44,673 bases of DNA from Firmicutes bacterium CAG:534 (lineage in GTDB: Bacteria > Bacillota > Clostridia > Lachnospirales > Lachnospiraceae): positions 76,171 to 120,843 of the forward strand of contig FR894566.1 of NCBI GenBank assembly GCA_000436115.1, written 5' to 3'. Positions within the stretch are counted from its first letter, which is position 1. Each line of letters begins with the position of its first letter. Of the stretch, positions 8,304 through 15,130 are shown in pieces. The notes below the pieces were generated by a model. That model saw nothing but the letters and a program-made list of their open reading frames with translations. It did no database searches and was not told the origin of the DNA. Made by a program: the position numbers and the translations under genes.

Positions 8304-8350
8304 TTCCTATTTCCCATGCCTTTCTTATTTCTTGCACGATGCTTTCTTAT

Positions 8351-8875
8351 CTATTCAAACTCTACAATGCCAATGTAGGGCAGATTTCTGTATCTCTGGT
8401 CATAATCAAGGCCATAGCCTACCACGAATTCATCGGGTATCTCAAACCCGGTATAGTCCACCTTTACATCCATCACTCTGCGGTCCGGTTTGTCAAGCAG
8501 TGTGCAGAGCTTAAGGCTTGCCGGTCCTCTGTCCTTTAACATCTCAAGCAGATAGCTTAACGTACGGCCGGAATCCACAATGTCCTCAATGACGATAACG
8601 TCCTTTCCCTTTAAGGGCTCATCCAGATCCTTAACGATCTTAACCACTCCACTGGATTTTGTTTCGCTTCCGTAGCTGGAAACAGACATAAAGTCCAGGG
8701 AAACCGGAACGGTAATACGTTTTGCAAGCTCACACATAAAAAAGCTTCCACCCTTTAAAACGCATACCAGATGAACCTGCTTTCCTGCATAATCCTTACT
8801 GATCTGTTCTCCAATCTGCTGTATTTTTGCGTCAACCTCCTGCTCAGAAAGTAACACTCTGATCTTTTCTGCCAT
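8351..8875 (-). CDS. hpt: hypoxanthine phosphoribosyltransferase
   Basis: A 174-residue purine salvage enzyme converting hypoxanthine or guanine plus PRPP to IMP or GMP. The PRPP-binding loop is seen in VIVIEDIVDSGRTL, the flexible catalytic loop region in SYGSETKSSG, and the purine-contact segment in LDKPDRR...VDYTGFEIPDEFVVGYGLDY. Length matches the family. The ATG is preceded by AAAGGAG at 8 bases. It lies between tilS (24-base gap) and ftsH (47-base gap). In Bacillus, TilS and HprT are encoded side by side and interact to activate ftsH transcription; the same arrangement here makes similar control possible but unproven. Confidence 0.95.
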   Translation of the reverse strand: MAEKIRVLLSEQEVDAKIQQIGEQISKDYAGKQVHLVCVLKGGSFFMCELAKRITVPVSLDFMSVSSYGSETKSSGVVKIVKDLDEPLKGKDVIVIEDIVDSGRTLSYLLEMLKDRGPASLKLCTLLDKPDRRVMDVKVDYTGFEIPDEFVVGYGLDYDQRYRNLPYIGIVEFE

Positions 8876-8899
8876 GATAATGACTCCTTTCGCATGTAT

Positions 8900-10339
8900 C
8901 TATTCTTCTGCCCCGGCCACTTTGACCTGCAGAACTCTTTTGGTGTTTTCCCTCACCTTATAGTATTCACTGATCCGTCTTCCCAAAACCCAGATAATAT
9001 GGGATTTTTCCGCCAGAAGAAACAGATGATCTCTTTCTTTTGCCGGAATTTTCTCGTTCACAAAGTAATCCTGTATGGATTTATGATTCAGTGCCTTGTT
9101 TACCGTCAGATAATCCCCCTGCTGCCTGGTCCGAAAGACTACAGTCGAGGCTATTTTATCATAATCAAACCATTTCGTATATGTTTTTTCTGGAATATTT
9201 TGAGAATTATCTCTGGAAAACACCGTAAATTCCACTGTTCCAACCCCCGGCAGATAAACTGTCCCGGGGATGGAAACCGGATATTCCTTTTTTCCAGCTT
9301 CCTCTTCAAAGCCCTGTTTTACCCCTTTGTCATCCTTTTGTAGCATACCCACATCATAACTTTTATAAACGGTGATCCCATAGGGCAGATCCAGCCTTCC
9401 GTTTTTCTTTCCCTCAAAAAGCCTGCGGATGCTTTCCACATGGGCGGAGGTTATGTTTTTTTGAGAACCATGGAGCTGTGAAAGAAGCGAAAGCAATATC
9501 CGTCCCTTCAGATAGGGATCCTGTTTTAAAAACAGGGGGAGCTGAACGCAGATCCTGTCCTTTGCCTGCTCCCTGACGCACTCTGAAAGCGCCTCCCTGG
9601 TTTTCCTTTCCACAAATTCATTTGCCAGAAACAGCTCCTGTGCCGCACGGTTCATATTCCCCACCGCTCCCTGGCAGATCTGCTGCTGCGCATAGGGCAG
9701 AATATGATGCCGGATCCGGTTTCTGGTATAGACATCCTCACTGTTTGTACTGTCCTCGCAATAAGAAAGTCCTTTTTGGGTAAGCCATGCTTCGATCTCC
9801 TGCCTGGAAACACATAAAAGGGGTCTGATGACCCTTCCGTTTACCGGTCGGATGCCGCTCATCCCCCTAAGTCCCGTTCCCCGGAATAAATGAAACAGCA
9901 TGGTCTCCGCCCGGTCGTTGCTGTTATGGGCCACTGCAATTTTGCCGGTATCTTTTCCAAGCGCTTTTTCAAAGGCCTGGTATCTTACTCTTCTTCCCTC
10001 TTCCTCAACGGAAAGGCCTGAGCTCTTAGAAAGCGCCGGAACATCCGCCCTTTCCAGATAAAAGGAAAGCTTATTTTCCCTGCATAGCTGCTCCACAAAG
10101 GCGGCGTCCCTGCCGGCCTCTTTGCGGATCCCATGATCTACATGGACAACTCTGATCTGAAAGGGCATCTTTTTTTGGATTTCAAGCAGCACAAAAAGGA
10201 GGCAGACAGAATCTGCGCCTCCTGAAACTCCTGCGATGACCACATCATTTTCCTGTATCATCTCATATTCTTTTATATAATCCATTATTTTCCCGATCAT
10301 ATCTTTAATATAACGGAAACCTGCAAAAAAAGAAAGCAT
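8900..10339 (-). CDS. tilS: tRNA(Ile)-lysidine synthetase
   Basis: TilS modifies C34 of the CAU-anticodon tRNA-Ile to lysidine, switching it from Met to Ile reading. The N-type ATP pyrophosphatase domain contains the PP-loop SGGADS. Further family blocks are VDHGIR, VAHNSNDRAET and the RNRIRH segment (TRNRIRHHILP). The C-terminal TilS substrate-binding domain follows (TVVFRTRQQGDY...). I place the start at the ATG 10337-10339, giving 479 residues, because AAGGAG sits just upstream and it forms a TGATG stop-start overlap with spoIIE; a start six codons earlier lies within spoIIE without a clear ribosome site. Confidence 0.92.
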   Translation of the reverse strand: MLSFFAGFRYIKDMIGKIMDYIKEYEMIQENDVVIAGVSGGADSVCLLFVLLEIQKKMPFQIRVVHVDHGIRKEAGRDAAFVEQLCRENKLSFYLERADVPALSKSSGLSVEEEGRRVRYQAFEKALGKDTGKIAVAHNSNDRAETMLFHLFRGTGLRGMSGIRPVNGRVIRPLLCVSRQEIEAWLTQKGLSYCEDSTNSEDVYTRNRIRHHILPYAQQQICQGAVGNMNRAAQELFLANEFVERKTREALSECVREQAKDRICVQLPLFLKQDPYLKGRILLSLLSQLHGSQKNITSAHVESIRRLFEGKKNGRLDLPYGITVYKSYDVGMLQKDDKGVKQGFEEEAGKKEYPVSIPGTVYLPGVGTVEFTVFSRDNSQNIPEKTYTKWFDYDKIASTVVFRTRQQGDYLTVNKALNHKSIQDYFVNEKIPAKERDHLFLLAEKSHIIWVLGRRISEYYKVRENTKRVLQVKVAGAEE

Positions 10340-11553
10340 CAGTCTCCTTTTTTCCAAATTCCTGTTACCAGCACCGTCATGTCATCCCGGATATGCCCCT
10401 TGCATTGCCTGATACAGAAATTTAAAATGGCGCCTGCCATTTCTCCCGGATTTTCCAGATCACATTCCCCGATCAGTTCGGAAAGCATGTCCTCCCCGAT
10501 CCCCTGTGACAGGGCGTCCAGAATTCCATCAGAGATCATGACAATATAATCCCCATCCTCAAGGCACCGGCCTACGGCCTCCACATCCGGCTTTTGAAAA
10601 ATGCCAAGGGGCAGATTTCCTGATGAGATCCGGTCTACCAGATGCCCTCTTTTGATATAGGAACAGGCGCTTCCCACCTTTACAAACCGGCATTCTCCGC
10701 TGTACAGATCCATGCTGCAAAGATCCAGTGTAGACATATTTGCATTTTCCTCCCCGGTAAGCAAAAGGCTGTTGATCATCTGAATAGCCATTTCCATCTG
10801 AAATCCCGCTTCCAGAAATTTCTGCATCAGCTCTACCACCATGGTACTGTCCCTGCAGGCTTTTTCGCCGGATCCCATACCATCAGAGAGAAGGGCTGTC
10901 AGATTTCCGGTATCCCTTTCAAAAAAAGTGTAATTGTCCCCGGATATCTTTTCCGTTTCCTTTGTAGCCTTTGCCACTCCTGTCAGCACATGGTATCTGG
11001 CTTCCTCCACATAATAAAAGGTCTGCCAGCTGTCTCCCAGAAAAAAGGCATTGTTCTGCGCACTGACCAGGGGAAAGCCTAAAAGCACAGAAAGCAGATC
11101 CCCGATCTCTTCTGTTGAAAGGTTCGCCGTTTTTCCGTTTTTCATGGTAAGGGAAACCTCCATACGGCCGGTTTCATTTTCGATCATATAAAGATTTTTT
11201 ACCTGAATATCTACTTCCCGGAAGGCATGTGTGATCTGCCGGAAGCGTCTTTCGCCAATGGGAATGCACCGTCTTTCCTCCTTGGCAAGATTGTTCATGA
11301 TCTGTGCCATTTCCTTCAGATTTTCGGCCATCAGCTCTCTGTTTTCACAGAGCCTTTTCTGCCAGATCATATCTTTTCTGTCCTTTGTCTGCGTCTTTTC
11401 TATGTAATCCGGGAGTATTTCTGTTTCCTGAAAGCTTTCTGCCAGTTCCCTGATGGTATCTGCATAAGTGATCAGCTTTCTTTTTCCATATTCCGGTAAA
11501 ATGCTGCCAAATTCCTCTTTTGGGTCCATTGTCTGTTTTTTCAAATTTTTCAC
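10339..11553 (-). CDS. spoIIE: SpoIIE-like PP2C serine phosphatase lacking the membrane domain
   Basis: The C-terminal half is a SpoIIE/PP2C phosphatase with the metal-binding motif DGMGSG, a second VMISDGILDAL block and the final DDMTVLV. In Bacillus, SpoIIE dephosphorylates SpoIIAA to release sigma-F in the forespore and is about 830 residues, with a 10-helix membrane domain. Here only about 404 residues exist and no membrane helix is visible. An in-frame ATG at 11649 is rejected because it lies upstream of the promoter at 11596-11628. Possible starts are GTG 11553 (used here, after GAGGAG), TTG 11544 and ATG 11529. Context (divIC upstream, tilS downstream) is exactly that of spoIIE, supporting orthology despite the missing anchor. 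Confidence 0.82.
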   Translation of the reverse strand: MKNLKKQTMDPKEEFGSILPEYGKRKLITYADTIRELAESFQETEILPDYIEKTQTKDRKDMIWQKRLCENRELMAENLKEMAQIMNNLAKEERRCIPIGERRFRQITHAFREVDIQVKNLYMIENETGRMEVSLTMKNGKTANLSTEEIGDLLSVLLGFPLVSAQNNAFFLGDSWQTFYYVEEARYHVLTGVAKATKETEKISGDNYTFFERDTGNLTALLSDGMGSGEKACRDSTMVVELMQKFLEAGFQMEMAIQMINSLLLTGEENANMSTLDLCSMDLYSGECRFVKVGSACSYIKRGHLVDRISSGNLPLGIFQKPDVEAVGRCLEDGDYIVMISDGILDALSQGIGEDMLSELIGECDLENPGEMAGAILNFCIRQCKGHIRDDMTVLVTGIWKKGD

Positions 11554-11595
11554 CCTCTCCTCTATCCCTTTCCTAACGGTCTCTTGTAAAGGGAT

Positions 11596-11661
11596 ATTAT
11601 ACAAAAGCAAGAAGAAAGGATTTGTCAAAATCAGGCGATGAAAGCCCATAATTTTTCGTCA
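11596..11661 (-). promoter_or_regulatory. candidate Spo0A-activated promoter of spoIIE, with 0A box
   Basis: Minus-strand TTGACA (11623-11628) and TATAAT (11596-11601) are separated by 21 bases, too long for normal sigma-A promoters but the known spacing class of the Spo0A-activated spoIIE and spoIIG promoters of Bacillus. A perfect TGNCGAA 0A box (TGACGAA) lies upstream at 11655-11661, and TTTGACA at the -35 differs from the reverse 0A consensus by one base. Confidence 0.6.
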
Positions 11662-11691
11662 AAAAAAGAGCCCCGCTGCTGCGAAGCTCTT
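11661..11691 (-). terminator. terminator after divIC
   Basis: AGAGCTTCGC / GCGGGGCTCT forms a 10-bp stem (two G-T pairs) with loop AGCA, followed by seven T on the minus strand. It separates the hup/yabP/divIC side from spoIIE. Confidence 0.85.
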
Positions 11692-11694
11692 ACA

Positions 11695-12000
11695 TTACTT
11701 TTCATCCTTAAATAAAATCTCTCCTTCATACACAAGTCCAAGCTTATCTCTTGCCACTTCTTCAATATATTTCTTGGTCTGCGTGTATTTTTCGTACTCT
11801 TCGATTTCCTTGGCTCTTTCCTCTTCTGCTTCGATCTGCTCCTGCAGAGCCAGCTCCTTCTGCTGATAAACCTCCAGCTTCTGCTGGAGCTTAAATCCGC
11901 TGAAGGTTACCACTACAAGCAGCATCACAACGGCAATGGAAACAAGAAACATGCCAAATCGATTTTGTCGTCTTTTACGATATGCGGCTTTTCTTGCCAT
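11695..12000 (-). CDS. divIC: septum formation initiator, DivIC/FtsB family
   Basis: A 101-residue bitopic protein: a basic N-terminus (ARKAAYRKRRQNR), one membrane helix (about 14-34) and a coiled coil rich in Glu and Gln (about 38-75), followed by the family's YIEEVARDKLGLVYEGE block. DivIC/FtsB links FtsL and DivIB/FtsQ in the divisome at the cell membrane. The position between yabQ and spoIIE matches Bacillus divIC. Its start overlaps the end of yabQ by 26 bases, implying coupled translation, and a strong terminator follows 4 bases after the stop. Confidence 0.9.
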   Translation of the reverse strand: MARKAAYRKRRQNRFGMFLVSIAVVMLLVVVTFSGFKLQQKLEVYQQKELALQEQIEAEEERAKEIEEYEKYTQTKKYIEEVARDKLGLVYEGEILFKDEK

Positions 12001-12526
12001 GGCTGTCTCTCACTTCCTTTCTCCGGTTTTCTTTTTGTTTACATAATGTTATTTTAAGTATTTTTTGTCTTTGCGTCAACTGGTTTTTTGTATATTTTCC
12101 AATCTTTGCTCCCTTAGAAAGCGCTGCTTTAAACAGCTTTTTTCCTTTCCGGGAAAGAAAGACCACAGGTCTGAAGAGAAACTCAAAAGCACTGCAAAGA
12201 ATACGGATCAGGCCCCGCAGGATTTTTTCTGTAAATTTTATCAGAAAGGGACTGATCGTCTTCTTATAAAGGAGCATTCCCATGGCTGCCCCTAAGATGG
12301 CAAACCACCTCAATATTCCGTTATTTTCATCATATAACAGATAAAAAACCCCAATCGCACAGCCGATCCAGAAAAAAAGATCCTCCAGTGAGATCAAAAA
12401 CAGGCTGTGCCTGTATAACCGTCTTACCACCAAAAATCCGTCATAAATCAGCGTAATGACAATCCCGGCAAGAAAGGAATGATAAAAAAAGGTCACTTCA
12501 TGGACAATGTTCTGGCTCATAGGCAT
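11975..12526 (-). CDS. yabQ: spore cortex biosynthesis protein YabQ
   Basis: The 183-residue membrane protein starts with helices containing FLAGIVITLIYDG, followed by the conserved LEDLFFWIGCAIGVFYLLYDENNG region typical of YabQ, and has a basic C-terminal tail. In Bacillus it localises to the forespore outer membrane and is needed for cortex formation. Start ATG 12526 directly abuts the yabP TAA; a second Met two codons on is possible, and no strong ribosome site is seen, so translation may depend on yabP. The tail (from about residue 120) is charged and overlaps divIC. Confidence 0.9.
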   Translation of the reverse strand: MPMSQNIVHEVTFFYHSFLAGIVITLIYDGFLVVRRLYRHSLFLISLEDLFFWIGCAIGVFYLLYDENNGILRWFAILGAAMGMLLYKKTISPFLIKFTEKILRGLIRILCSAFEFLFRPVVFLSRKGKKLFKAALSKGAKIGKYTKNQLTQRQKILKITLCKQKENRRKEVRDSHGKKSRIS

Positions 12527-12817
12527 TTACTTGAACAGTCTGGTAAGCAGAGATTCCCCTTTAGCGCTCAAAGTCTGCTGCTCGGAATAGGTAAAGCTGT
12601 CAAGCTTTCCGTCTATGTCTACCTCTCCCTTATCAAGCGTCAGTCTGTTTACATGAAGTTCACTTCCCTTGATCATCAGCATGCCCTGTTCTGTCTCCAG
12701 TATGATCTCTTTTTCATCAAAGGATAACACGTCACAGATGCCTGTAAGATTACATGTCCTTCTGCCATTTAAAATCAGTTTATGGGGACGCTTTGTTACC
12801 CCTGTCAGCTCTTCCAT
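12527..12817 (-). CDS. yabP: sporulation protein YabP
   Basis: A 96-residue soluble protein of the YabP/YqfC family. Recognisable blocks are RPHKLILNGR, LTGICDVLSFDEKEIIL and the KGSELHVNRLTLDKGEVDIDG segment. In Bacillus YabP is required for sporulation in the mother cell, with yabQ, and is sigma-E dependent. A candidate sigma-E promoter lies 30 bases upstream at 12847-12875. The ATG follows GGGAG...AAGGATG. The stop codon touches the yabQ start. Confidence 0.92.
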   Translation of the reverse strand: MEELTGVTKRPHKLILNGRRTCNLTGICDVLSFDEKEIILETEQGMLMIKGSELHVNRLTLDKGEVDIDGKLDSFTYSEQQTLSAKGESLLTRLFK

Positions 12818-12846
12818 CCTTATTCTCCCGTTTTCCTTTATAGAGA

Positions 12847-12875
12847 ATTATATTAGGAAGCCTGCTGTGATATTC
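12847..12875 (-). promoter_or_regulatory. candidate sigma-E promoter of yabP-yabQ-divIC
   Basis: Minus strand GAATATC (12869-12875) matches the Bacillus sigma-E -35 consensus KMATATT at 6 of 7 positions. AATATAAT (12847-12854), 14 bases further on, matches CATACAHT at 6 of 8. The -35 overlaps the last base of the rqcP stop. Confidence 0.45.
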
Positions 12876-13114
12876 TATAAATAGCGAAATAGTTCCTTGG
12901 CCTCTTCCTTTCGGATCGTCTCCTGGACGCTCAATACCTCTACCTTTATCTCTTTGTTTCCAAATCCAATGGTTATAATATCGCCGGCCTTTACCTCCGC
13001 AGATGCCTTTGCCGGCTTCCCGTTCACGCTGACCCTGCCTGCATCACATGCCTCATTTGCCACTGTCCTGCGCTTGATCAGCCGTGAAACCTTTAAATAT
13101 TTATCTAATCTCAT
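12875..13114 (-). CDS. rqcP: S4-domain RNA-binding protein, RqcP (YabO)
   Basis: A 79-residue protein that is essentially one S4 domain: MRLDKYLKVSRLIKRR, then AGRVSVNGKPAKAS and VKAGDIITIGFGNK. RqcP/YabO binds stalled 50S subunits with RqcH and supports poly-alanine tailing in ribosome quality control; this gene and its place next to yabP match Bacillus yabO. The related heat-shock protein Hsp15 is an alternative label for the same fold. It lies downstream of hup beyond a strong terminator. Confidence 0.9.
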   Translation of the reverse strand: MRLDKYLKVSRLIKRRTVANEACDAGRVSVNGKPAKASAEVKAGDIITIGFGNKEIKVEVLSVQETIRKEEAKELFRYL

Positions 13115-13143
13115 ATGCTTTCCTTTCTTCCCCTTCAGGTATC

Positions 13144-13172
13144 AAAAAAGGACCTGCCAAAGCAGGTCCTTA
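13144..13172 (-). terminator. terminator after hup
   Basis: AAGGACCTGC / GCAGGTCCTT, a perfect 10-bp stem with loop TTTG, followed by a T run on the minus strand, 12 bases after the hup stop. Confidence 0.9.
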
Positions 13173-13184
13173 AATGCAACTTAG

Positions 13185-13460
13185 TTATGCGTTGATCATA
13201 TCCTTTAAAGCCTTACCAGCCTTAAACTTAGGTGCCTTGGAAGCTGCGATCTTCATAACAGCGCCGCTCTGAGGATTTCTTCCCTCTCTGGCAGCTCTCT
13301 TGGATACTTCAAAAGTACCAAATCCAACTAACTGAACCTTTCCGTCCTTCTTTAATTCAGCAGAAACAACATCTGTGAAAGCCTTTAATGCCTTCTCTGC
13401 ATCTTTTTTGGATAATCCAGCCTGATCAGCCATAGCTGCAACTAATTCTGTCTTGTTCAT
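13185..13460 (-). CDS. hup: HU family DNA-binding protein
   Basis: The 91-residue nucleoid protein shows the complete HU pattern: MNKTELVAAMADQAGLSKKD helix, VQLVGFGTFEVSKRAAREGRNPQSG (the DNA-binding arm with the intercalating-proline region) and the C-terminal KAGKALKDMI. It binds and bends DNA as a dimer. The ATG follows GGAGGAG. A strong sigma-A promoter (13529-13557) and a strong terminator (13144-13172) make it a separate, probably highly expressed unit inside the sporulation neighbourhood. Confidence 0.97.
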   Translation of the reverse strand: MNKTELVAAMADQAGLSKKDAEKALKAFTDVVSAELKKDGKVQLVGFGTFEVSKRAAREGRNPQSGAVMKIAASKAPKFKAGKALKDMINA

Positions 13461-13528
13461 TTCGAACTCCTCCTCTTTTATATTGAGTGTTTTTTTCCTA
13501 GATGTCTCTTTTGAAACGCCTATATCTA

Positions 13529-13557
13529 TATATATCTTTTTTGCCTATATTTGTCAA
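13529..13557 (-). promoter_or_regulatory. sigma-A promoter of hup
   Basis: Consensus TTGACA (13552-13557) and TATATA (13529-13534) with 17 bases between, on the minus strand, about 70 bases upstream of the start codon. Confidence 0.75.
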
Positions 13558-13623
13558 GGTGATTTTAGCTTTTTCTTTACTTTTTATGCGGTTTTACGGG
13601 GTTTCTGGCCACTTTACTTTTTG

Positions 13624-15057
13624 TTAAGTATTAGAATTCCCGCTATTGTTCGTTTTATTATCGTCAATACTGTTTCCGCTGATACTGTTCCCGCTGACCG
13701 CATCTGCCCAGGCAGAAGGAGAGGGGCTTGGCGAAAGAGTATTTCCGCTGATGCTGTTCCCGCTGACACTGCTTCCGTTTTGAGGTTCCAGATCCGGGAA
13801 GGAATAAGTCACATCCCTATTATCATCTGCAATCTCTATATCATGGCTTCTTGTCACATAGCCTTCCTTGCGGAGTGTGATCGTATGGCTTCCGGCTGTC
13901 TTTGTGTAGGTAACGGGAGCCAGTCCCATGTACAGGTTGTCCTGATATACCTCTACATCCTCCGGTGCCGCAATGGTAAGCGTAGCGCCGTTTTCCGACT
14001 GTGTACTGATGCTGTTTTCCGAAACGGTTGTCTTTTTGCTTAGATCCAGCGTAACCGTTGTCTTTTCTGTTTCAACCTTAAAGTACTCTGTAATGCTGTC
14101 ATATCCATCTGCTTCCGCAGACAGCTGGTGAAGTCCTGCTGAAAGCCTAATCGGATAAGTGGTTTCTACGGATGTGCCGTCCACTGCAACCTTGGCAGAG
14201 CTTGGCGTCACGTCTAAAATAACCACTCCCTTTTCCAGAGGCGGAATTTCAACATCAGAAAGATCAAGAATTGTTTCCTGATTTCTCCTTATGGTGACCT
14301 CTCTGCTTTCCTCCAGCTTGTCCCCGGTCAGTCTTACCGTATAGGTTCCTTCCGGTACCGTAAGAAGCATGTCCGGTGCGATCTGGCAGATTGTTGTCTG
14401 GCCAACCTCAATCCAGCCTCCCAAAAAAGCGTCTTCCCCTGTCAGATCCAGATACCCGTGGCCTTTATCAACCGTAATGCTCATGATACTGTGGCCCTTT
14501 CCCTGAAAGGTAAGCACATCCTGATTGATCACTTCATCCACACCGATCTGCCTGCCCTCTGAAAAGACCTGCATCCCCGGATTCATATCATAGCTTTCTT
14601 CTCCGATGGTCACTGTGCCGTTTCCGGCGCTCAGATTATATTTGGTGACCCCGCTGTAGGTAAAGGCATCTGCAGACAGCATCACCTGTCCCAGCCTGTT
14701 CAGTTCACTGTTATAGGTGATCTCAACCACATCACCTGCCTTAAGCTGTGAGATCGTCAGGGGACTTCCATACTGATCTCCAACTAAGGTGCCCCCTGTA
14801 TAACCAAGCGTCCTGCTCTCGTTCCGGTCAAACAGGAAAAAGTTAACCTCCTGATTTCCGTCATCCACAAACTGAACCACTCCGGTTGCCTGTGAAGTGT
14901 AAATATCTACCGGCTCCTGCTCTTCCCCATTTTGATAAGCGCTTTCAAAGGTTGCCTCCTGGGCAAGCCCTACGCTTCCACAGCCGGAAAGCATCAGGCA
15001 GACCGCAGTAAGAACCGGCGCTATTTTTCCTTGTACTCCTCTTTTATCCTTCTTCAT
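13624..15057 (-). CDS. PEGA-domain lipoprotein with Ser/Gly/Asn-rich tail
   Basis: The 477-residue protein begins with a lipoprotein signal (basic start, hydrophobic stretch, lipobox LSGC with Cys at about 26), so it should be anchored outside the membrane. At least two PEGA-like repeats are visible (GVVILDVTPSSAKVAVDG...LHQLSAEADGY and GATLTIAAPEDVEVYQD...HTITLRKEGY), and a third related unit may precede them. PEGA units are beta-sandwiches found on surface proteins. The C-terminus is low complexity with repeated VSGNSISGN. Start is the ATG at 15057 behind AAGGG; a TTG two codons earlier is less likely. It is the last gene of the proS-ackA-cca-cotS run, and its role is unknown. Confidence 0.75.
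   Translation of the reverse strand: MKKDKRGVQGKIAPVLTAVCLMLSGCGSVGLAQEATFESAYQNGEEQEPVDIYTSQATGVVQFVDDGNQEVNFFLFDRNESRTLGYTGGTLVGDQYGSPLTISQLKAGDVVEITYNSELNRLGQVMLSADAFTYSGVTKYNLSAGNGTVTIGEESYDMNPGMQVFSEGRQIGVDEVINQDVLTFQGKGHSIMSITVDKGHGYLDLTGEDAFLGGWIEVGQTTICQIAPDMLLTVPEGTYTVRLTGDKLEESREVTIRRNQETILDLSDVEIPPLEKGVVILDVTPSSAKVAVDGTSVETTYPIRLSAGLHQLSAEADGYDSITEYFKVETEKTTVTLDLSKKTTVSENSISTQSENGATLTIAAPEDVEVYQDNLYMGLAPVTYTKTAGSHTITLRKEGYVTRSHDIEIADDNRDVTYSFPDLEPQNGSSVSGNSISGNTLSPSPSPSAWADAVSGNSISGNSIDDNKTNNSGNSNT
13673..13767. repeat. 26-bp direct repeat encoding VSGNSISGN
   Basis: Two copies (13673-13698 and 13742-13767) differ at one base and encode the repeated VSGNSISGN segments in the tail of the PEGA lipoprotein. 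Such near-identical copies suggest recent duplication and could vary in number between strains. Confidence 0.8.
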
Positions 15058-15130
15058 GATCAATACCCTTATTTTCTGATCAACAATGTATCAGTCTTAG
15101 TATACCACGCAATCGCAAGCTTGAAAAGGA

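Noticed and set aside
11554..11649. N-terminal extension of the SpoIIE-like protein to ATG 11649
   Set aside because: The extension spans the TTGACA/TATAAT promoter elements, has no ribosome site and would begin before the likely transcription start.
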